In this document: positions 24,324 to 39,700 of the stretch, one piece after another
How the letters are laid out: each line of letters opens with the position of its first letter
Position numbering within the stretch: the first letter of the stretch is position 1
DNA from: Clavelina lepadiformis
Taxonomy: Eukaryota; Chordata; Ascidiacea; Aplousobranchia; Clavelinidae
Direction of reading: 5' to 3'
Assembly: GCF_947623445.1 (NCBI RefSeq)
Contig: NC_135240.1
Location: forward strand, 26,102,001-26,166,000
Length of the DNA stretch: 64,000 bases
The notes under the pieces: generated by a model
Seen by the model: the letters and a program-made list of their open reading frames with translations, nothing else
What the model was told of the DNA's origin: nothing
The model's database searches: none
Translations under genes and position numbers: made by a program

Positions 24324-27300
24324 ACCTTACGCCGTCCAGAAGTCACGGGAGAAATAGTGTACAATTAAAATAAAGTTAGCATATCCAGGCTTTTTGCAAA
24401 AATAGATTGAAATCAATTATATACCAATTTGTTTCAAATATCAACGGATTTAGAAATTAACCCTACGGCAGTTGATCTGATTTCTTTCATGATTTTATAA
24501 CAACTTTGAGTGATTGCTCTTATTAATGAACTATCTATATAATCACGTGGTGACGCTAAAGTTCAGTAAATTTTACATGTTGCATTTCTCTTGATTGATA
24601 CCGATTCTTATCTCTTGATACCGCACAATGTAAATTCTCAAGTAGTACACAATTCTTACAGCTTTTGAATTTCAAATTTTTTTTGAAAAAATATACATTT
24701 ATCTTACTAAGAAATGTCTTTGTCTAATTGCGTGGTACTTACCGTAATTGTTACAAACTTGTTAATTTAAGATATACATTATAAGTTAGTTAATTCAGCG
24801 GTTATTGTTAATCGATGATCGTGAATACTTAGTTGGTTAAGTTTTTGCTTTCATTGGTTATTCGATATTTATGCTACCACTCGTAACCCATCAGTACGTT
24901 ACTACTAAAAACAAACAAATTAAAACATTATGGCTTCGTATAGCCTGGCTCAGGATCGCAAAAACAGTGATTAAATAAATAACGATAAACATGTTGAAAA
25001 ACTCTCTGCTTATTTTACTACCAATTAATCATATCGAGTAAAGAATTACTGAGACCACCGGAGCCCAATCTCTTCTTCAAAGGTATTTGTGTTATAAATG
25101 TTAATCGTTAACTAATGATAACTTCTATCGCAACACACGACACATTCTGTTATATCATCAGCCTAAATAATGGTTTGTAGCTGCTGGGTGTCACTAGCAT
25201 TATGTTTCCCAGCAATCTATGCAAGGTGCGTGTGAAAGACCACAACAAAATAACACTCTACAACTGAAAGGTTAAAGTGCAGGCAAAAAAACAGTAATTT
25301 ACAAATCGATCGACAATTATATTATCGATTAAGTCTTCTTGCGCTAAACGCTATCGAGCTCAAGATTAATTGCCACTGTCTTTTTAATAGTTGGGAAAAG
25401 TAAGCTAGGTGTCCTTGCATGCTTTCCAGCGCAGTCGCTGCACTATTAGCGCAGTTTGTTTGCTCTGTTAAGTAGGTGAAGTCACGTTGGTATACAACTG
25501 TTAATGGTTTTATTGCTTTATGTTTATTGGTGCGCACGGATAGGCTATTATGACATGTACCGCTAAAATGCAGATTTTGCCAGAAAGAAAATGTCATATT
25601 CAAAAGCTTTTGAGAAGTTTTGAGCTAGGCTACCTACACAGCCTATCCAAACGAAAAGCTTGAAAATAGTGTGTTTAAAATGATTTATTGCCTTCGAAGG
25701 AGACGCTCAGCTTTTGTAGCTCAATATTTCTTTCAATAACCACAGACGGGGTATTTATCATTTCCAAATGACAAGTCTCACTGACGAAAAGTTTTTATTT
25801 GGAGTCACGCTATTCTTGTCGCGTATCGTTCCAGAAAGCTGCGGATCGCGTGGTTTTCACCATTTTGCAAATAGAGAGATCGAGTAGGACAGTATCGAAG
25901 GTTTCCACACTCTCTGCGCAGTGCACAAGCAATAAGATTAGATTGTTTGTGACACAGTTGCTGTACTTTGCCCTCCACCTTTAAAGTATTTTTGATATTG
26001 TTATAGATATCACATTTATTTAGAGATGGAATATACTGCAGGGTGGTTTGGTTAACATCGGCAAGGCTTTATCGGTACGCAAGCGATGAATTATTATTGT
26101 AACGGGAGCGATTTGGACTTGAATAATTCATTTCATATTGAACGTCAGATTTCAGAGTGACGTATAAGTACCGCAACGCATCGAAACAACGTAAGCTAGA
26201 TTATTCTGCGTGGCTGACGCATTGGCAACATATTTTGCAATTTTATTTGGTGCGTCAATTTTATTTGGTCTCGTGCTGGTATTTGGTTTGGTTCAGTTTT
26301 ATATTCCAAAGTAACCAAGCGTAAATAAAAAACTTCATTCTTTGTAAAAGGAGGTGCGGTACCGGTCACATTGTCACGCCTGAAGGCTTGTAATTGCAAT
26401 GAAAATATAGCGTGGCCGCTATTCAGGGCAAAGGACGCTTTTGTTGACCAAACGAACTTGCTCTTTACGTGAGCTGAGCAAACTATACAGGCATTCGAGT
26501 TTCAAGTTACGTCAAACTGTAAGTTATACCAACTCGCTTGATCAGACGTAGGTTGTTATTACATGTCGACATTCTAAAACTGGCGAGAACCTTAGCTTAA
26601 TGTGGTTGGATGAGGGAATTAAGGATTCAGACATTACTACAGGAATGCCAACGAAAGTATAGCGACCTCGTAACTTTATGGTTATTGTTTACCAAGTAGG
26701 TGTTTTGTGACTATGCAGGTTTAGATGTGGTGATACTTTGTTTGACTTCTTGGTCGTGAAAGCCTTGTTACACTCACTTGTATTTGCTAACGAATAATAT
26801 ACATTACTAGTGTCACAGGTTTTTAGTTGAGATGATAGTTTTAACTATAAATTGTCGAACTCGCTTTGTAACTTTTGCTGTCTTTGATAACAGTTAGTAG
26901 CTTATTATCACGTCCACGCGATCCCGGGCAATCTGACCAGGTCAATGAACTATCAGCGAAGTATAGACCTAAAATAATCAGCAACAGGAAGTTTATGTTT
27001 AAAACACAGGTTGAAATTTCTCTGTGAGTCACAAGTAGCGGCTATAGTTGAGCTAAATTAACCTAAAATAACTTACTGCGTTGGCGTAAACATTGTAATT
27101 ACTTTGACGTGACAGTCATTACTGGTGTTATCCCGTTTGAAACTTGACTGAAAACTTGTATTGAACACCATGACTTAACCAATAACCACCGATCATAAAT
27201 GCAGACATGACACGTCCTACTGAGAAAGACACGGCCTTGACACCAGCAACAATCAGTGTCAATACTTAGTCCCATTGTATCCGCTCCTGAACAAAGCATT

Positions 27301-30300
27301 TCGCTCTGTGAACCGAAATGTCTTTGCCAGTTCAGTTAGATAATTTGAGAAATGAAAGTGAATGTCTGCAAAAGTGAATGACCGGTTCAAGCGAAAACTT
27401 TAGTGCTATATTCATTGAAGCGTGTTGTAGACGACTTAGTGCAAGACGAAAAAATGTAAATGGTTTAGGAAGTCAAGCGATCACATAGAAATTTGCGGAA
27501 ACAAATCAGACTGCATTGTGAGTGAAAAAAATGAATCGATTGGAACAGGAGGCGGAACACAAACAAATATAAACTCCAGGATGTTTTCCAAATATTTCCT
27601 TATAAATATCCGTTTGTTTGCTATTTTCGAAACGTTTAATATTTAGGCAACATTTTATCGTTTCTTTTTAATCTTGGCTTCGACCAATATTGCGCAATCT
27701 GTGCGTTGTCAGTTTAAAGGCTGAATGTCACCACCAGGATGAAGTTGGGTTTAGGGCAAATGAGGCGTCATTATTGCTTACCAGTGTTGTACCTTACCTT
27801 GCTACTAGGTAGCATATGTCGGCGATAAGATTTTCTTATCAACGTTACGTTCCCTTGATCGCACGCCGTAGTAAATGTCGTGATGTCATCTTGATTTCTT
27901 GAAAATCATGCGTCGTACTGGCCACACTGCTTGCATCAGTTAGCTCAAAAGTATCCTTCCGTGAACGTCCAAAGTACAGACAGACGCTATGCATGGTTGG
28001 TTAAATAACTGGATCGCGCGTTGTTGTTTTGGCACACATGACACATGATGTAGGTAGTTTACAGTGAGATCTATAACAGAAGACGAGCTTACAACAACGC
28101 GCCAGAGAAATCAACTACAGGGGCGAAAAAAGTTGAGTAAGCATTGTCTGTGAGTTTTTAAATTTTTCCAGGTGACGTTTGTTTATAGATTAAGCCTGTT
28201 ATAAATACTAACGAACACCTAAGCAAGCTGTAGTAAATTTCATCTTTGACGTTTTAGAACTACCATCAGTACCATGCCAGTGTACAGGCTTAGCAGTCAT
28301 ATGACCTCAAAGCCAACTCCTTATTACCGCTTTTAAATTCGGCTAAAATTTTTAGCATGAAATCATTTAATCGATTCTTCCTCACGATGCAAAGGTTATC
28401 GCAAAGAAGGTTCAGTTTGTGAAAAGATGACAAAGGTTTTCGTCAGAAATAACCTTTTTAATCATTCATGATTCACTGATTTGAAATACATCAAAGCGGT
28501 ATCCTCGCTGGTCTCTGCCAGAAGTTTACTCGGCTCTTAGGACCATTTTTTTGTTATTTCATCAGCATCGAAAACATTGCAAGCAATCTGCTTAAACTGT
28601 GAATAATCTCGCTCCTAACCATGTGTACTACATCGTTAGCGTTTGCGTTTCACAATTATGTGGTTTGCAATTCTAGACAATCAGTTATATCCAAATGGAA
28701 CAGTCCTGGTCAGGTTCTGCAAACGAGGATGTGACGTCACAAATATGAACAATTGCGTAATCGAGTGATTAATACCTGTATCACTACAAGCAAGCCAGTG
28801 CCGCTGTCAAACCGTTAAATTTAATTGTTACAGCTGTGAATTGTTTAACATGTTTTGACTCCATTGTACTTGTGCAATTTACATTGGTTGCACTTCGTTT
28901 TAAACTTGGTTCATCATATAGGTGTTGAGTTACGAAATCTGCTGAAAATGTTGGCGAACTGACTTGCTGAGATTTAAGTCTCTTTTTGAAACTAAACATC
29001 TGAAGGATAACAGAAAGAATTAAACGTTGCAAGAAAAAGGTAAGGATACTCGTTGTAATGAAATGCAATTGATGGAAACTTTTCCTGGCGCTTTGTCCTA
29101 TTCCTGGAATATGTTTAGGCTATGTTGTTTACGGTATAAGACGAATTTCGCAACCGGTATAGCTTGCAATGTTGTTTACATTACCAGCTTTACATACAAT
29201 CTTCCTGGAATATTTAAAATGTGTTACGTGAATCGGCATTTTCTTGTTTATCTACGAGCTTAATTATTCCTTAATTGATTTTTTATAGCTTGGATAAAAT
29301 GATGGGGGAGATTTTTTGGCATAAACGTGAATAGCTGCAAGGTCATCCGCGGACAACGATAAGTAGATAACCATCATGGAAAAACAAACACCACAGATAG
29401 AACACTTGCTTTTGATCATATTCGAACATAACCTCAAAACCACTGATAGAGATAATTATTGAATAGGAACAAGGACAAGGACAACAAGGACACTTTTCAG
29501 TGATACCAACCACTGAAAACAACACAAATGTAGGATATAACGTTGCAAGTAACAAAAAAACACCTTTAAGTTTAGAAGCGGTTTAAAGAGTAGTCTGACA
29601 AGCCCAGCGGAAGTTATTGGCAAACAGGGCTTTGTATTGCGGTATTTATGGTGGGATCTGTATCTCAGCAAAGTAATCGCATGGTTGAAGCTGCGCTATC
29701 ATTGTTCAATGACAGCATTCTACATATTTTAACGCCATATAACTTTAAGCTGGACCGATAATATTTATCCTTGTTTATTGTGTGCTAGCATGATATCAGA
29801 GCGTACGTAAAAAACACATTTCTCAATTGTCTTCAAGGTTTTGAGATCAATGGTTAAAATACCTTTCAGTTTATCGGTGGTTTGAGCTCTATTCCCGCGC
29901 ATTTCTCAAACCAAACATTTTAAACAAATACCAGTTGTTTGACAAATCATAAGCCATGCACTATCGGGGGTGTTATTCGCAAAACATCGACAGTGTTTTT
30001 TGAGGTGCTTTTAGAGACAAAAACGGTCTCTCAAGGTTTTATACCTTAGCAACCACAGCAGGAAATTTGCAGTTAGTTTTTAAAAGTCGCAGTCTCTTAA
30101 AATCTCTTCGCGGTCGCCATACCTTAAAAAACTCTGAACATCGATAAGATGGTTTTCACATTACACCACCTTGCAGTTAACATCGTCCTGAGTTTCAGTC
30201 ATCTCTAACTGCGAGCTTTGAATTCTTCGCATATTACCGAATTGAAGTTCCAAAGTTTTACTTTGTTTTTTACCATCCATGTGATTTTCCGCGTGAGCTT

Positions 30301-30759
30301 TTGAAACTTGTCTGTCCGTAGCTTAAATTATGATTAATTAGCAACTTAGATAATTAAATTAGACTTCTTGAGTTGATTGTCAGTAAACCAGTTTGCTTGG
30401 TCAAGCAATTAGTGAGATTGTTTCTCTTTTCGTTGCTAATTCTGAAGCTCTGTAGAATAGAATGTTAAGTGGCACTCCACGTAATTCTTGCCGTACCAAA
30501 TCCTAGATTTTGGTACGAAACTTTCGTGTGATTTCTATGTATTGTAGCAAGCGTTGATCAATATAATTCATAATGATTTCAAAAACACGAAAAACAAGTT
30601 TTTATGCAAAAATTGTCAATTATTTTTCGTTGCTTTATGTGCAAGAACTTTCTTTTTTCTCTAAACACTAATCTAAGGCGATCTTAGTCAACAATCGCTT
30701 TTTTCGCTTCTCGTTCTCTCGTTTTTATCTCTTCTCATCAAGATCGTGTCTTCACCAGG
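24324..30759. other. Long intergenic region between the LTR element and INF2-a
   Basis: This 6.4 kb stretch is the longest gene-free part of the window. No domain, splice-linked exon series or RNA gene could be recognised. One minus-strand frame (about 28790-29000) has an acceptor-like CTTCAG just before an ATG and about 70 codons, but there is no family match. The right end should contain the INF2-a promoter and 5' leader. A pyrimidine-rich tract occurs at about 30690-30745. Confidence 0.5.
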
Positions 30760-33700
30760 ATGTTGAAGAAAAGATGGAGCAAGGTGGCGATGGTAGCGAA
30801 GAAGAAGGAGAAGGACGAGATGGAGGAGACGCTCTCAAACCTGGAAAACGCGGAACCGGAACTCTGTATCAAGCTCCTCCACTTCCCGTCCGTGCAAAAC
30901 TTCTCTGGGTTGAAGAAGAAGATTGAGAGCTGTAGCGAGGAGTGGATGCTGGTAAGAGATGATGAGGAAGTTGTTTTCTTAAAGAAGGTGTTGTGGGTGT
31001 TATGTTGCTAGGTGCTAGGGTGCTAGGTGTTAGTGACTTTGGAAGAAAGAAAACACCGCGTTTCAGCTGTAATTTGTCAGATTAATATAATAATTCAACT
31101 CATGTAAGTTTACATTCGTATCGCATAGCAAGAACGCCTTAGCGTCAACTGCTGTCTTCAGATTCGACTTAAGCCATGCGCGTCATCTGTGTTTTCACTT
31201 ACATGTCATATAATGTGTTTTCGTTTCAATTGACGCGCAAAGAACATTGCACGACAATAATTTACATACAAGTGCATCCTTAACAGGGCTTTTTAGAGCA
31301 AGACGGCCTCGCCATTTTGCTCACGACCCTGGAGAGGCTTTCTGATTCTTCGAGGTCGTCGAAGGCGGCCATTATTACGTCAATGGAGATGATACATTGT
31401 GTTGGGTGAGTTGAATGCTGTCAGCGTACATCGAGTTTCAAAATTGCAAAAATACTGAAAAATACCGTAGACGCGGAATATTAGAGTCCGACATGTTTTA
31501 TTTTACTGTAAATAAAAGCGTGAAGGTGGATTGTATGATTACATTTTGACACGTGTACATTAAAAAAAAACGCTTTTTGTATAAAACTAACCACAAGCAA
31601 TGCCTCGGTTCACAACGTGGCGTATCCTCTTAATACGTCACCGCAAGCTAAACCTGCCGTATAAAGCTGATAATGGTTTCAAGCCGTTGAGTCAAAATAA
31701 GCGCCTTGGTTTGAGGCATTTTTCTGGTGGTCGTCGTACGGTACAAGCATTCGCGCATCTAGAGATTGTGATTGTTCTTGTTTACTTGTACGTCTTTTAT
31801 CAGACAACCGCAGCAGCGTTGAGAATTGTCGTTTGAGACACAGGTACTTATGTGCTCAAATCATATTTGCATTTTATTTCAGCTGCGTCAAAGCCGTCAT
31901 GAACTCACGTACCGGGCTGGATTACGTCATCTCACGTGACGAATACACTCGGATGTTGTCAACAAGTGAGTTGTCAAAATTATTTTTTGTATTTGTCTTT
32001 GAAGAAAATTGAAGAAATTTGATTGCAAGCGATTAATATATATGAGTCCCTTTGCCATGGAAAGTGTCTCAGTGGTATTTGAACCATCTTTATTGGTGTT
32101 TCAATATTACACGAATGTTTGCAACGATTGCAGCCTCCCAAATAAATCTTAAATTTTATCAAGTACGTTCCACCGCTTCTTCAGTTTTTCTTTTTATTAA
32201 CATTTGTCATTACAGCGCTTGGCAGCAGTAACGTGATGGTGAAGAAACAAGTCTTCGAGCTATTGGCAGCAATGTCCATCTACACTCTGGATGGGAAAGC
32301 AAGAGCGATTGATGCCATGGAGCATTATAAGGTTCAATATGAGAGAATAATATTAATTCGTGACGTAACGACGGGCATTGTTAAAACGTCTTTGTTGACA
32401 GTTGTTTAATTAGATTCGTGCAAACAGTGACATTCCTTGATGAAATTTTGTCAATAATCCAACAAATCAAACATGGTATAAGTATTTGTAAATGTTAATT
32501 CGATCCATGTGTGTAGTTAATTTGGATTTGCCCCTTTCTGAATTAGCCTATGTTTTGTTCTTATTCACCATGAATATTCCTTCAACCTACATCAACTTCC
32601 AGTTATACCTTCACACTACAAACAACTTAAGTTAAATCCTGTAATGGTGAGATCAATCATAATCAGATATTAGTTTCCACTATCCCGGAAGATCAAGTTA
32701 AAATATACTTGAGGAAAATTACACAGTGAAGCGTTTGATAACTGACCATGATGAGTAACGCAAACAAATGTTTTCATGCTGTACCGAGGTTACCGGAATT
32801 CATTGTTTTCATTTTTGCAGCAAGCGAAGTCACAACGGTACCGTTTCAGTGTTGTGGTTAATGAGCTCCGTGCGGCGGAAAATATTCCGTATCAAACCGC
32901 AATCCTCTCGTTTATAAACGCCGCAATCCTCTCCGTTGATTCGATTCACGAACGGATTCAATTAAGAAACGAATTTATCGGTAATATTATTGTATCGATG
33001 AGTGGGTTAATAGATTGTGGATAATGTTAATATGTTCGAAAGGTGTTCTGTATTACATTGCAATTGAAAAAATGATAAGTTTTGTTGCCTGCGTTTCATT
33101 TTGTTGGTTCCAATTGTTTTAGGAATATTTGATGTTATACTTTTTTGATATGTTTACAAAACTAATTATCGTTAAAAGACAATTTATTAAAAGTGTAGCA
33201 ATGTAAATGTGTAATAGAAGATATGTTTCAACATTTCAGGGTTGCAGTTGTTGGATGTGCTTTCTGAGCTTGGGTGAGTTTGCTAATGCGTTGCACGAGC
33301 TCCCACTAGCGAGCGAATTTTATGCTTGTTGATGCCTTAAAGCTTAAACGATTCCGTTGTGTAGTTAAAATCTTACAGCCTTTATGGCTACTTACTGATG
33401 TGTACGATAACTGTTTTATTGCGATGTGGCTGGAACGCCACGTTACTAATTTAGCAAAATTAACGTATGTGTTTTAACGCAGAGCTGTGATTTTCTAACT
33501 TTCATCAAACAGCTATGTTGGTTTTTTAACTCAAATAACTTCTCAAGATTTTGATACTTTTGTAACAGGGTGCGCGTCAATAACGCAGATAATACTGATT
33601 AGTAAGTTGGTAAGACTGTTCTGCTTTTGCCAAACATGCAGCCATTTTTCATGCTTGCAAAAATGACAGTCATCATTGGCTTTGTGTTGATTTTGAGTGT

Positions 33701-36700
33701 ATTGTGATGGGCAGATTTTTGTTGTTAATTCATTGCTGTGGTTGTCAGATTGGTGTATGATTTTTGTTTTTTGAGTGTTTTTTGAACATGAGATGCTGTT
33801 GCTGATTGCTTGCGTTTAACTATTGGGTTGTGATTTTCTATGTTTTTGTGGTCACCACAAAAATATTGTCTGATAACAGCAAATGCTTAACTTTCCTTTT
33901 TAAATTTCAAATGAGCATATTGCTGAAAAAAGCGCCTGAATTCAACCAAAAATATGTTTGACTCTTGTCGGCTTTCACTTTGCAAAATTTTTTTTTACAT
34001 CTATGCATGTTTTGTGTTTGTTGAAAGTGTAAAAGTAGTTACCGGTATATTACAATGTCATCTACAACAGCAATAAAATCTAGCCGCATAGAAGCAGTAT
34101 GGCACCTAGAATAGCGCTGTAGTCGCGCGTGATAGAAGTACATCGGGAAAATATAAAAGCACCATTTCGTCACTAAAATACTTGTCTTTACAGTTCAACC
34201 TGTGACGAAAAAGTTGACTTAGGAAAAGGGTAATTTAGCGTCTTTACTGTAATGACTGCAGCATCTATGCAAACTTTATTGCTTTTAGTCGGCAATCAAC
34301 AGCAGCAGCGTTTTTTGTCCAATTTGCTTTCCTTGTATGTACCTAGAATTGCAATAGTTATCATATTGCTATGTAATTATTGTTATCCGTCATTTGAGGC
34401 TGATTGACGTTGGATTGTAAAATCAAAACAACCTTCTTTTAAGTGTACAAATCTGATGATGAATCAAATGACTTAGTTGTTGCTTGTAATGTTTTCATGG
34501 GGCTAATAGCTGTAAATTTTATTCCTTGATTTCCTCATTCTTCATCCGACTTTACTTTTAAGCTTATTTTAAAGTTGCAATCAAAACTCAAAAATTTTTG
34601 TCTGTATTGTTTTGTTAAGTTTTTGTCAATTTTTGCAAAAATTTTTCTTACCATTATTAACAAAACTCAAATAATATCACTCAACCGTTACAAAATTACA
34701 TACATGACATCTAGAAACGCATATAACGGTATATATATCATTCATTTTCACAACACTCATCTTAAATGTTAGCTGTTAGGCCACTTACAACCAGAACCAA
34801 ACTGGTGGTTACTTTTCATTTCATGGCAGTTCTTCGATTTGTTGCAATTAGCTTTCAACTAAAACTGCGTCATTGTGGCATGCTGGGCTTAATGATTAAA
34901 GTGGCTTTAGTGCATGCGCAGTTGATGTTGTTTGACGTGCTGGAAGAAGATGTTAACGTGACTCTGTAATTCTTTGTAGTCACGTTGAATCCGAGGATCT
35001 CCTCATACAGATCGAAGTTTTTGACGAGAAGAAGCTTGAAGATGAGGAAGAGATTTTACTCTACACCGGAGTCGAAGGAATCAACATCAACGATCACAAG
35101 GATCTTTTCCTTGCCATTTTTAACAAGGTTTTGCATTGTAATTGGTTCCTATGTCCTATATTCTAACACTCGTTTAATAACCTACACTAATCAGATGTTC
35201 AACCGTGATTCTGCAGGTATGCAACAGTCCGCAAGCTAACCACTTCCTTACAATCCTGCAATGTCTGCTGCAATTAAATCCTGAGGATCGAGTTTCGGAT
35301 GTAGCGTGGGAGGTTCTGGACACCTTGGTGCAGCGTGCCGTTGTCATAGAAACAGAAGAGGAAGGGAGAAAGATGTTGAAGGCCAAAGACAATAAAGAAT
35401 CAACGAAACGCAAAACGAAAGACACTTGCGTTCAGACTGAGGATCTAACTTCAGATGCAGAGTCCATCTCTCCTAGAACTGTTCCTTCAATGCCCTCTTC
35501 AGCACCTCCAGTTGGAGGAGCCCCTCCTCCTCCTCCACCACCCCCGCCTCCTCCGCCACCTCCTCCATTTAATGGAATCAATTCTGCTTCAACAGTAGGA
35601 AGTGCACCACCACCACCACCACCACCACCTCCTCCACCGCCTCCTCCTCCTGTGATGGGAGGCGCTCCTCCTCCACCACCACCACCTCCTCCCTTAGGGG
35701 GAATCCCACCGCCACCTCCGCCTCCCCCACTCCTTGGAGGAATCCCACCACCTCCTGGTGCTCCTCCGCCACCACCTGGTGTTCCTCCACCTCCAGGAGG
35801 TCTTGGTGGTGCGCCTAGACTTTTAACGAGGAGATCGGCTTCAGTTCCGAAGCCCACGGCGAAGCTGCGCAAATTTAATTGGCAGAAAATTCCGGCGGGA
35901 ACCTTAACGAAAAGGTCAGTAAGTTCTCATGGGATTCTATTGTCAAGTGTGTAACAGACGTGTATTTATTGTACATTAGACTGGGCGTATACCGTAGCGT
36001 TACCATTCTGGGCTCTATGGTTTGGCAAATAGCTCGCTCTGCATTAATTATTGTAACGATTAAAACATTAATTTAAATTTACAGGAGTAACAGTGTCTGG
36101 GATTCCTTGGAAAACGCGTGTCCTGAAGTTGAACCAGACTATAAAATTATTCAAGAGTTATTTTCGCAAAAAGTAATTGAGAAGAAAGAAAAAGAAAAAA
36201 AGAAAGCTGTTTCAACTGAAGTAAACACAACTTACTACCTTAGGAGTTTGTGGAAATAGGAGCTAGAAGTTTTATACATAGATAAAATTTTTGTATTGGG
36301 CTTGAATTGTGTGGTATATTTTGCATTTTTTCAGGTGACCCTTATCGATTCAAGACGGAGTATGAACATACATATCTTCCTGCGTCAGTTTAAGAAACCC
36401 AATGAAGAAATCATCCAGGCGTTGGAAGCAGGAAACCGCGAAATCCTGAGTAAGTAAAACTTCCTTTGTCAGTATTTCTAAGTGACGTCAATGCATTTGA
36501 ATTACGATGTGATTTGTTGAGATCCTGGAGTGACAATCTGTTGTAAAATATTGACGTTTTTTCTTCTTTCAGCTGAGGAAAAACTAAAGAGTATGCTCAA
36601 GTTTCTCCCAGAGCAATCCGAGATCGAGATGATCCGAAGTTTCCAGGGGGATCCCGCGACTCTCGCCAACGTCGAGAAATACTTCCTCCTTCTTTCCAAT

Positions 36701-39700
36701 CTCTCCCATTTTCAGCTCCGCATCGAAGCAGCGGTTGCACGCGAGTCGTTTGAAGAAGACATGGAAGACATTGCTCCAACGGTGAAGAAAGTAAAGAAAG
36801 CTTGCAGCGGTAGGCAATATCGAACCTCTAAGATAGTAGTCGGGATAGCTCTTATTTCTCTGCATATTCTGAGTTTGACAACCTTCAAATATTTTTATTT
36901 TGTGTTTAGAGATTAGAAATTGCAAGAAACTGGAAGATTTTCTTGTTCTAATCTTAAAGACAGGAAACTACATGAATTTCGGAGCACATTCTGGTGATGC
37001 TCACGCATTTAAGATTACGTCTTTATTAAGGGTAAAACTGCCGGGTTAGACATGTTTTTAGGCCTATAAATGTTTTGAAAATAAAACAATCACTTTAGGC
37101 AGCAGCAAACGTTTAATTTTACTCTGTACTCGCTATACCGCTAATTTACCTAGTGCTTATATTTTTGTTTTGATTGACAATATTTTGCATGTCTATAGTT
37201 AGCTGAAACAAAAGCCAATAAGCCAAGGATGACGCTGTTACATTATGTCGTCATGGAAGCATCAGAAAATCACAAACAACTTCTTGATCTTCCCCAAGAA
37301 ATGGAGACTGTTGTGAAATGCAAGATGGTGTCGGTCGATCAGCTGTATTCGGAAGTCAGTCGTCTTTCAGGCGCTGTAGACAAGCTGCAGAAACAAGTAA
37401 GAGTAGATAATGTTTTGTCAATGTCACTAACCCTTTGTATGCTTACTGATGTTACTTCTGTTACGTAATGGGACATACCACTTTTGGGACGTTTATCTTT
37501 AAAAGTAACCCTTGTTCCGTCTTGTAGGTTGTTTGAACCTTTGGGAGTTTAGACAAAACAGAAAGCATTACTAAAATCCTTTATCAGGTTGGCAAGGCGT
37601 CGTCAGATGTTCAGGAACAATACGCTCCATTCCTTAAAGATGCTGCGAGTCGCGTCGAAGCAGTCAAGGAGGAGCTTGTGGAAGTGGAAGAGCTGAAGAA
37701 AAATCTCGCCAACTATCTGGTGGAGGAAGAAGGGAAGTTTAAATTGGAGGAATGTTTTTCCACCTTCGCCAAGTTCTGCGAACAAGTGAAAACATTTGAA
37801 TAAATTAATCTCCGAATTCTTTTGTTCAAAACAATCTTGATATTTTTTTTTATCTTGTTCCGTTATCCTCAGATTATCGCCGCGATTAAAGACAATAAAG
37901 ACAGAGCGATCCTAGAGGAAAAACAACGCAAAAGAGCGGCAATGGAGGCCGAGAGGAAAAAGCAGGCTGCTGCCGGAGGAGGAACGGGAAAGAAAAAATT
38001 CATACCTCCACCTCAAGGAGTGAGTAATTGAATCCTCCAGCCATTGAATCTTCCATTCTTGCTCTGATTACTAATATGTGTACAGTATGTTTATGTTGAT
38101 GTAATGGCTTTGTGTCCAAGATGCGATGCTTACGTAGGTTTCAATTGAAAATAACCCCAAATAAATACAGGAATGCATCATCGACAACCTGCTCAGTGAC
38201 ATCAAGAAAGGATTCAAGTTGCGGCGGACGAGCGTTCCCAGTTCGCACCCCAGAACCCTATCCAAGTCGGGCAGTGTGAAACGAGCAAAACCGTAAGCGA
38301 GTATCCCTATCATCCTTGTTATTTTTCTAAACTCACAACGATCTTTTGGCGATCCTGTTTGTCGTGGAGCTGCTGTTCGTGAAGTTGTACATGTTACGCT
38401 CTGCTCTTGTTATCGATGTACAGTATGTGTGGAAACATTAATTAAGCCTGCCATTGACAAGGCAGTAGGTATATGATTAATTATTTTTCTGATGCCAGTG
38501 GAAGCGGCAACGTCACTTGTTTTTGGTTTGTTAGGAAATCCCAGGAGGTTGTTGACGGCGGTGCAGATGATAAAAAGGCAGTGCTTGATGAAATAACAGA
38601 ATCTAAAGATGAGGAAAAAGCAGCAAAAAATGATGATGCCGCAAACGCTGACTCCGACAGTAAATCATCCCAACTTGCTGTAGGAAGTTCTACGAGTCAG
38701 GAAGAGAATTCTGCAGAAGTTACTTCAAACAGCCAAAAAGAAGACACTACACTATCAGTTTGTAACGGAGTGGTCGAAGAACACAATAAGTCAGACGAAT
38801 TAGAAATAAATGAGCAGCATAACAACAATGCATCTGACAATGCGTCTGAGTTTGTAGAAAACGACAACTCAAAAAATGTACTAGGCAATGTAGAAATAGC
38901 GAAGGAAGTTAATCTTGTGCAAGATGATAAAGATGATGCACTGGTGAACTGTCACGTAGAAGACTCCACGCATCTGACAGAAGTCACTTTAACTGAACCT
39001 ACCAAAGATGTTGTAGTTGCAAAAGATGATCCAAAGGAAGAAGAGCCGCCGACGGTAGACTCCACGGAAGATCCACTGAAGGAAGATCAGAGCAAAGGTG
39101 AGGAAGATGTGACAAACGAAGGTCAGGTTGAAGAAAGTGATTTTACTTCTGATCATCTTTCTGCTCTTGATGACTCCTCTGTTGATAACCCGCCCACAGC
39201 TCCTCTTCCCAATAATAAAGGAGCGGATTCTTCCAAACCAGATGAAAGTGAAGAAAAACGTGACTCTGTCAGAGATGGTAAAACTCTTTCACCTAAAAAT
39301 GTGGAAGTGGAGTTAGAAAAAGGCTCTGATCACGACGCTGGGGTAGATGTTGCTCCTGAATTGCCAGATCTCGCAACGATCCAGGAAGTTGACAATGAAG
39401 AGGATGCAGAGAAGAAATCAGACCAACCAAGAAGTACACCTGCCAGTCCCGTCTTGGAAAAGATCATGAACGTTTTTAAAGGAACTTCCCAGTCGTACAA
39501 TTTGAAGAACGGAAAGGCTTCTTCAAGTGTGGATGCTCCCATTTCTTCCGAGCAGATGAACGGACACGCCTCTGAAACTGACGAGGTTTTCGAAACAAAA
39601 GACAATCAAGAACTTAAGGAAACTGGTAAGTGAGAGCATGTGACTGTGCCTAAAGTTTCTTGATTCCAGTTTCGCGTGTCGTGCTATACTTTTTGTTTGA

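Noticed and set aside
35432-35872. Minus-strand open frame of about 146 glycine-rich codons
   Set aside because: It is the antisense of the polyproline FH1 codons of INF2-a (CCN read backwards gives GGN). It has no independent support.
38473-38534. Upstream extension of the acidic INF2-a exon, with its own methionine
   Set aside because: A good acceptor (GTTTGTTAG) at 38534 joins in phase to exon 16, so the upstream codons are intron sequence.
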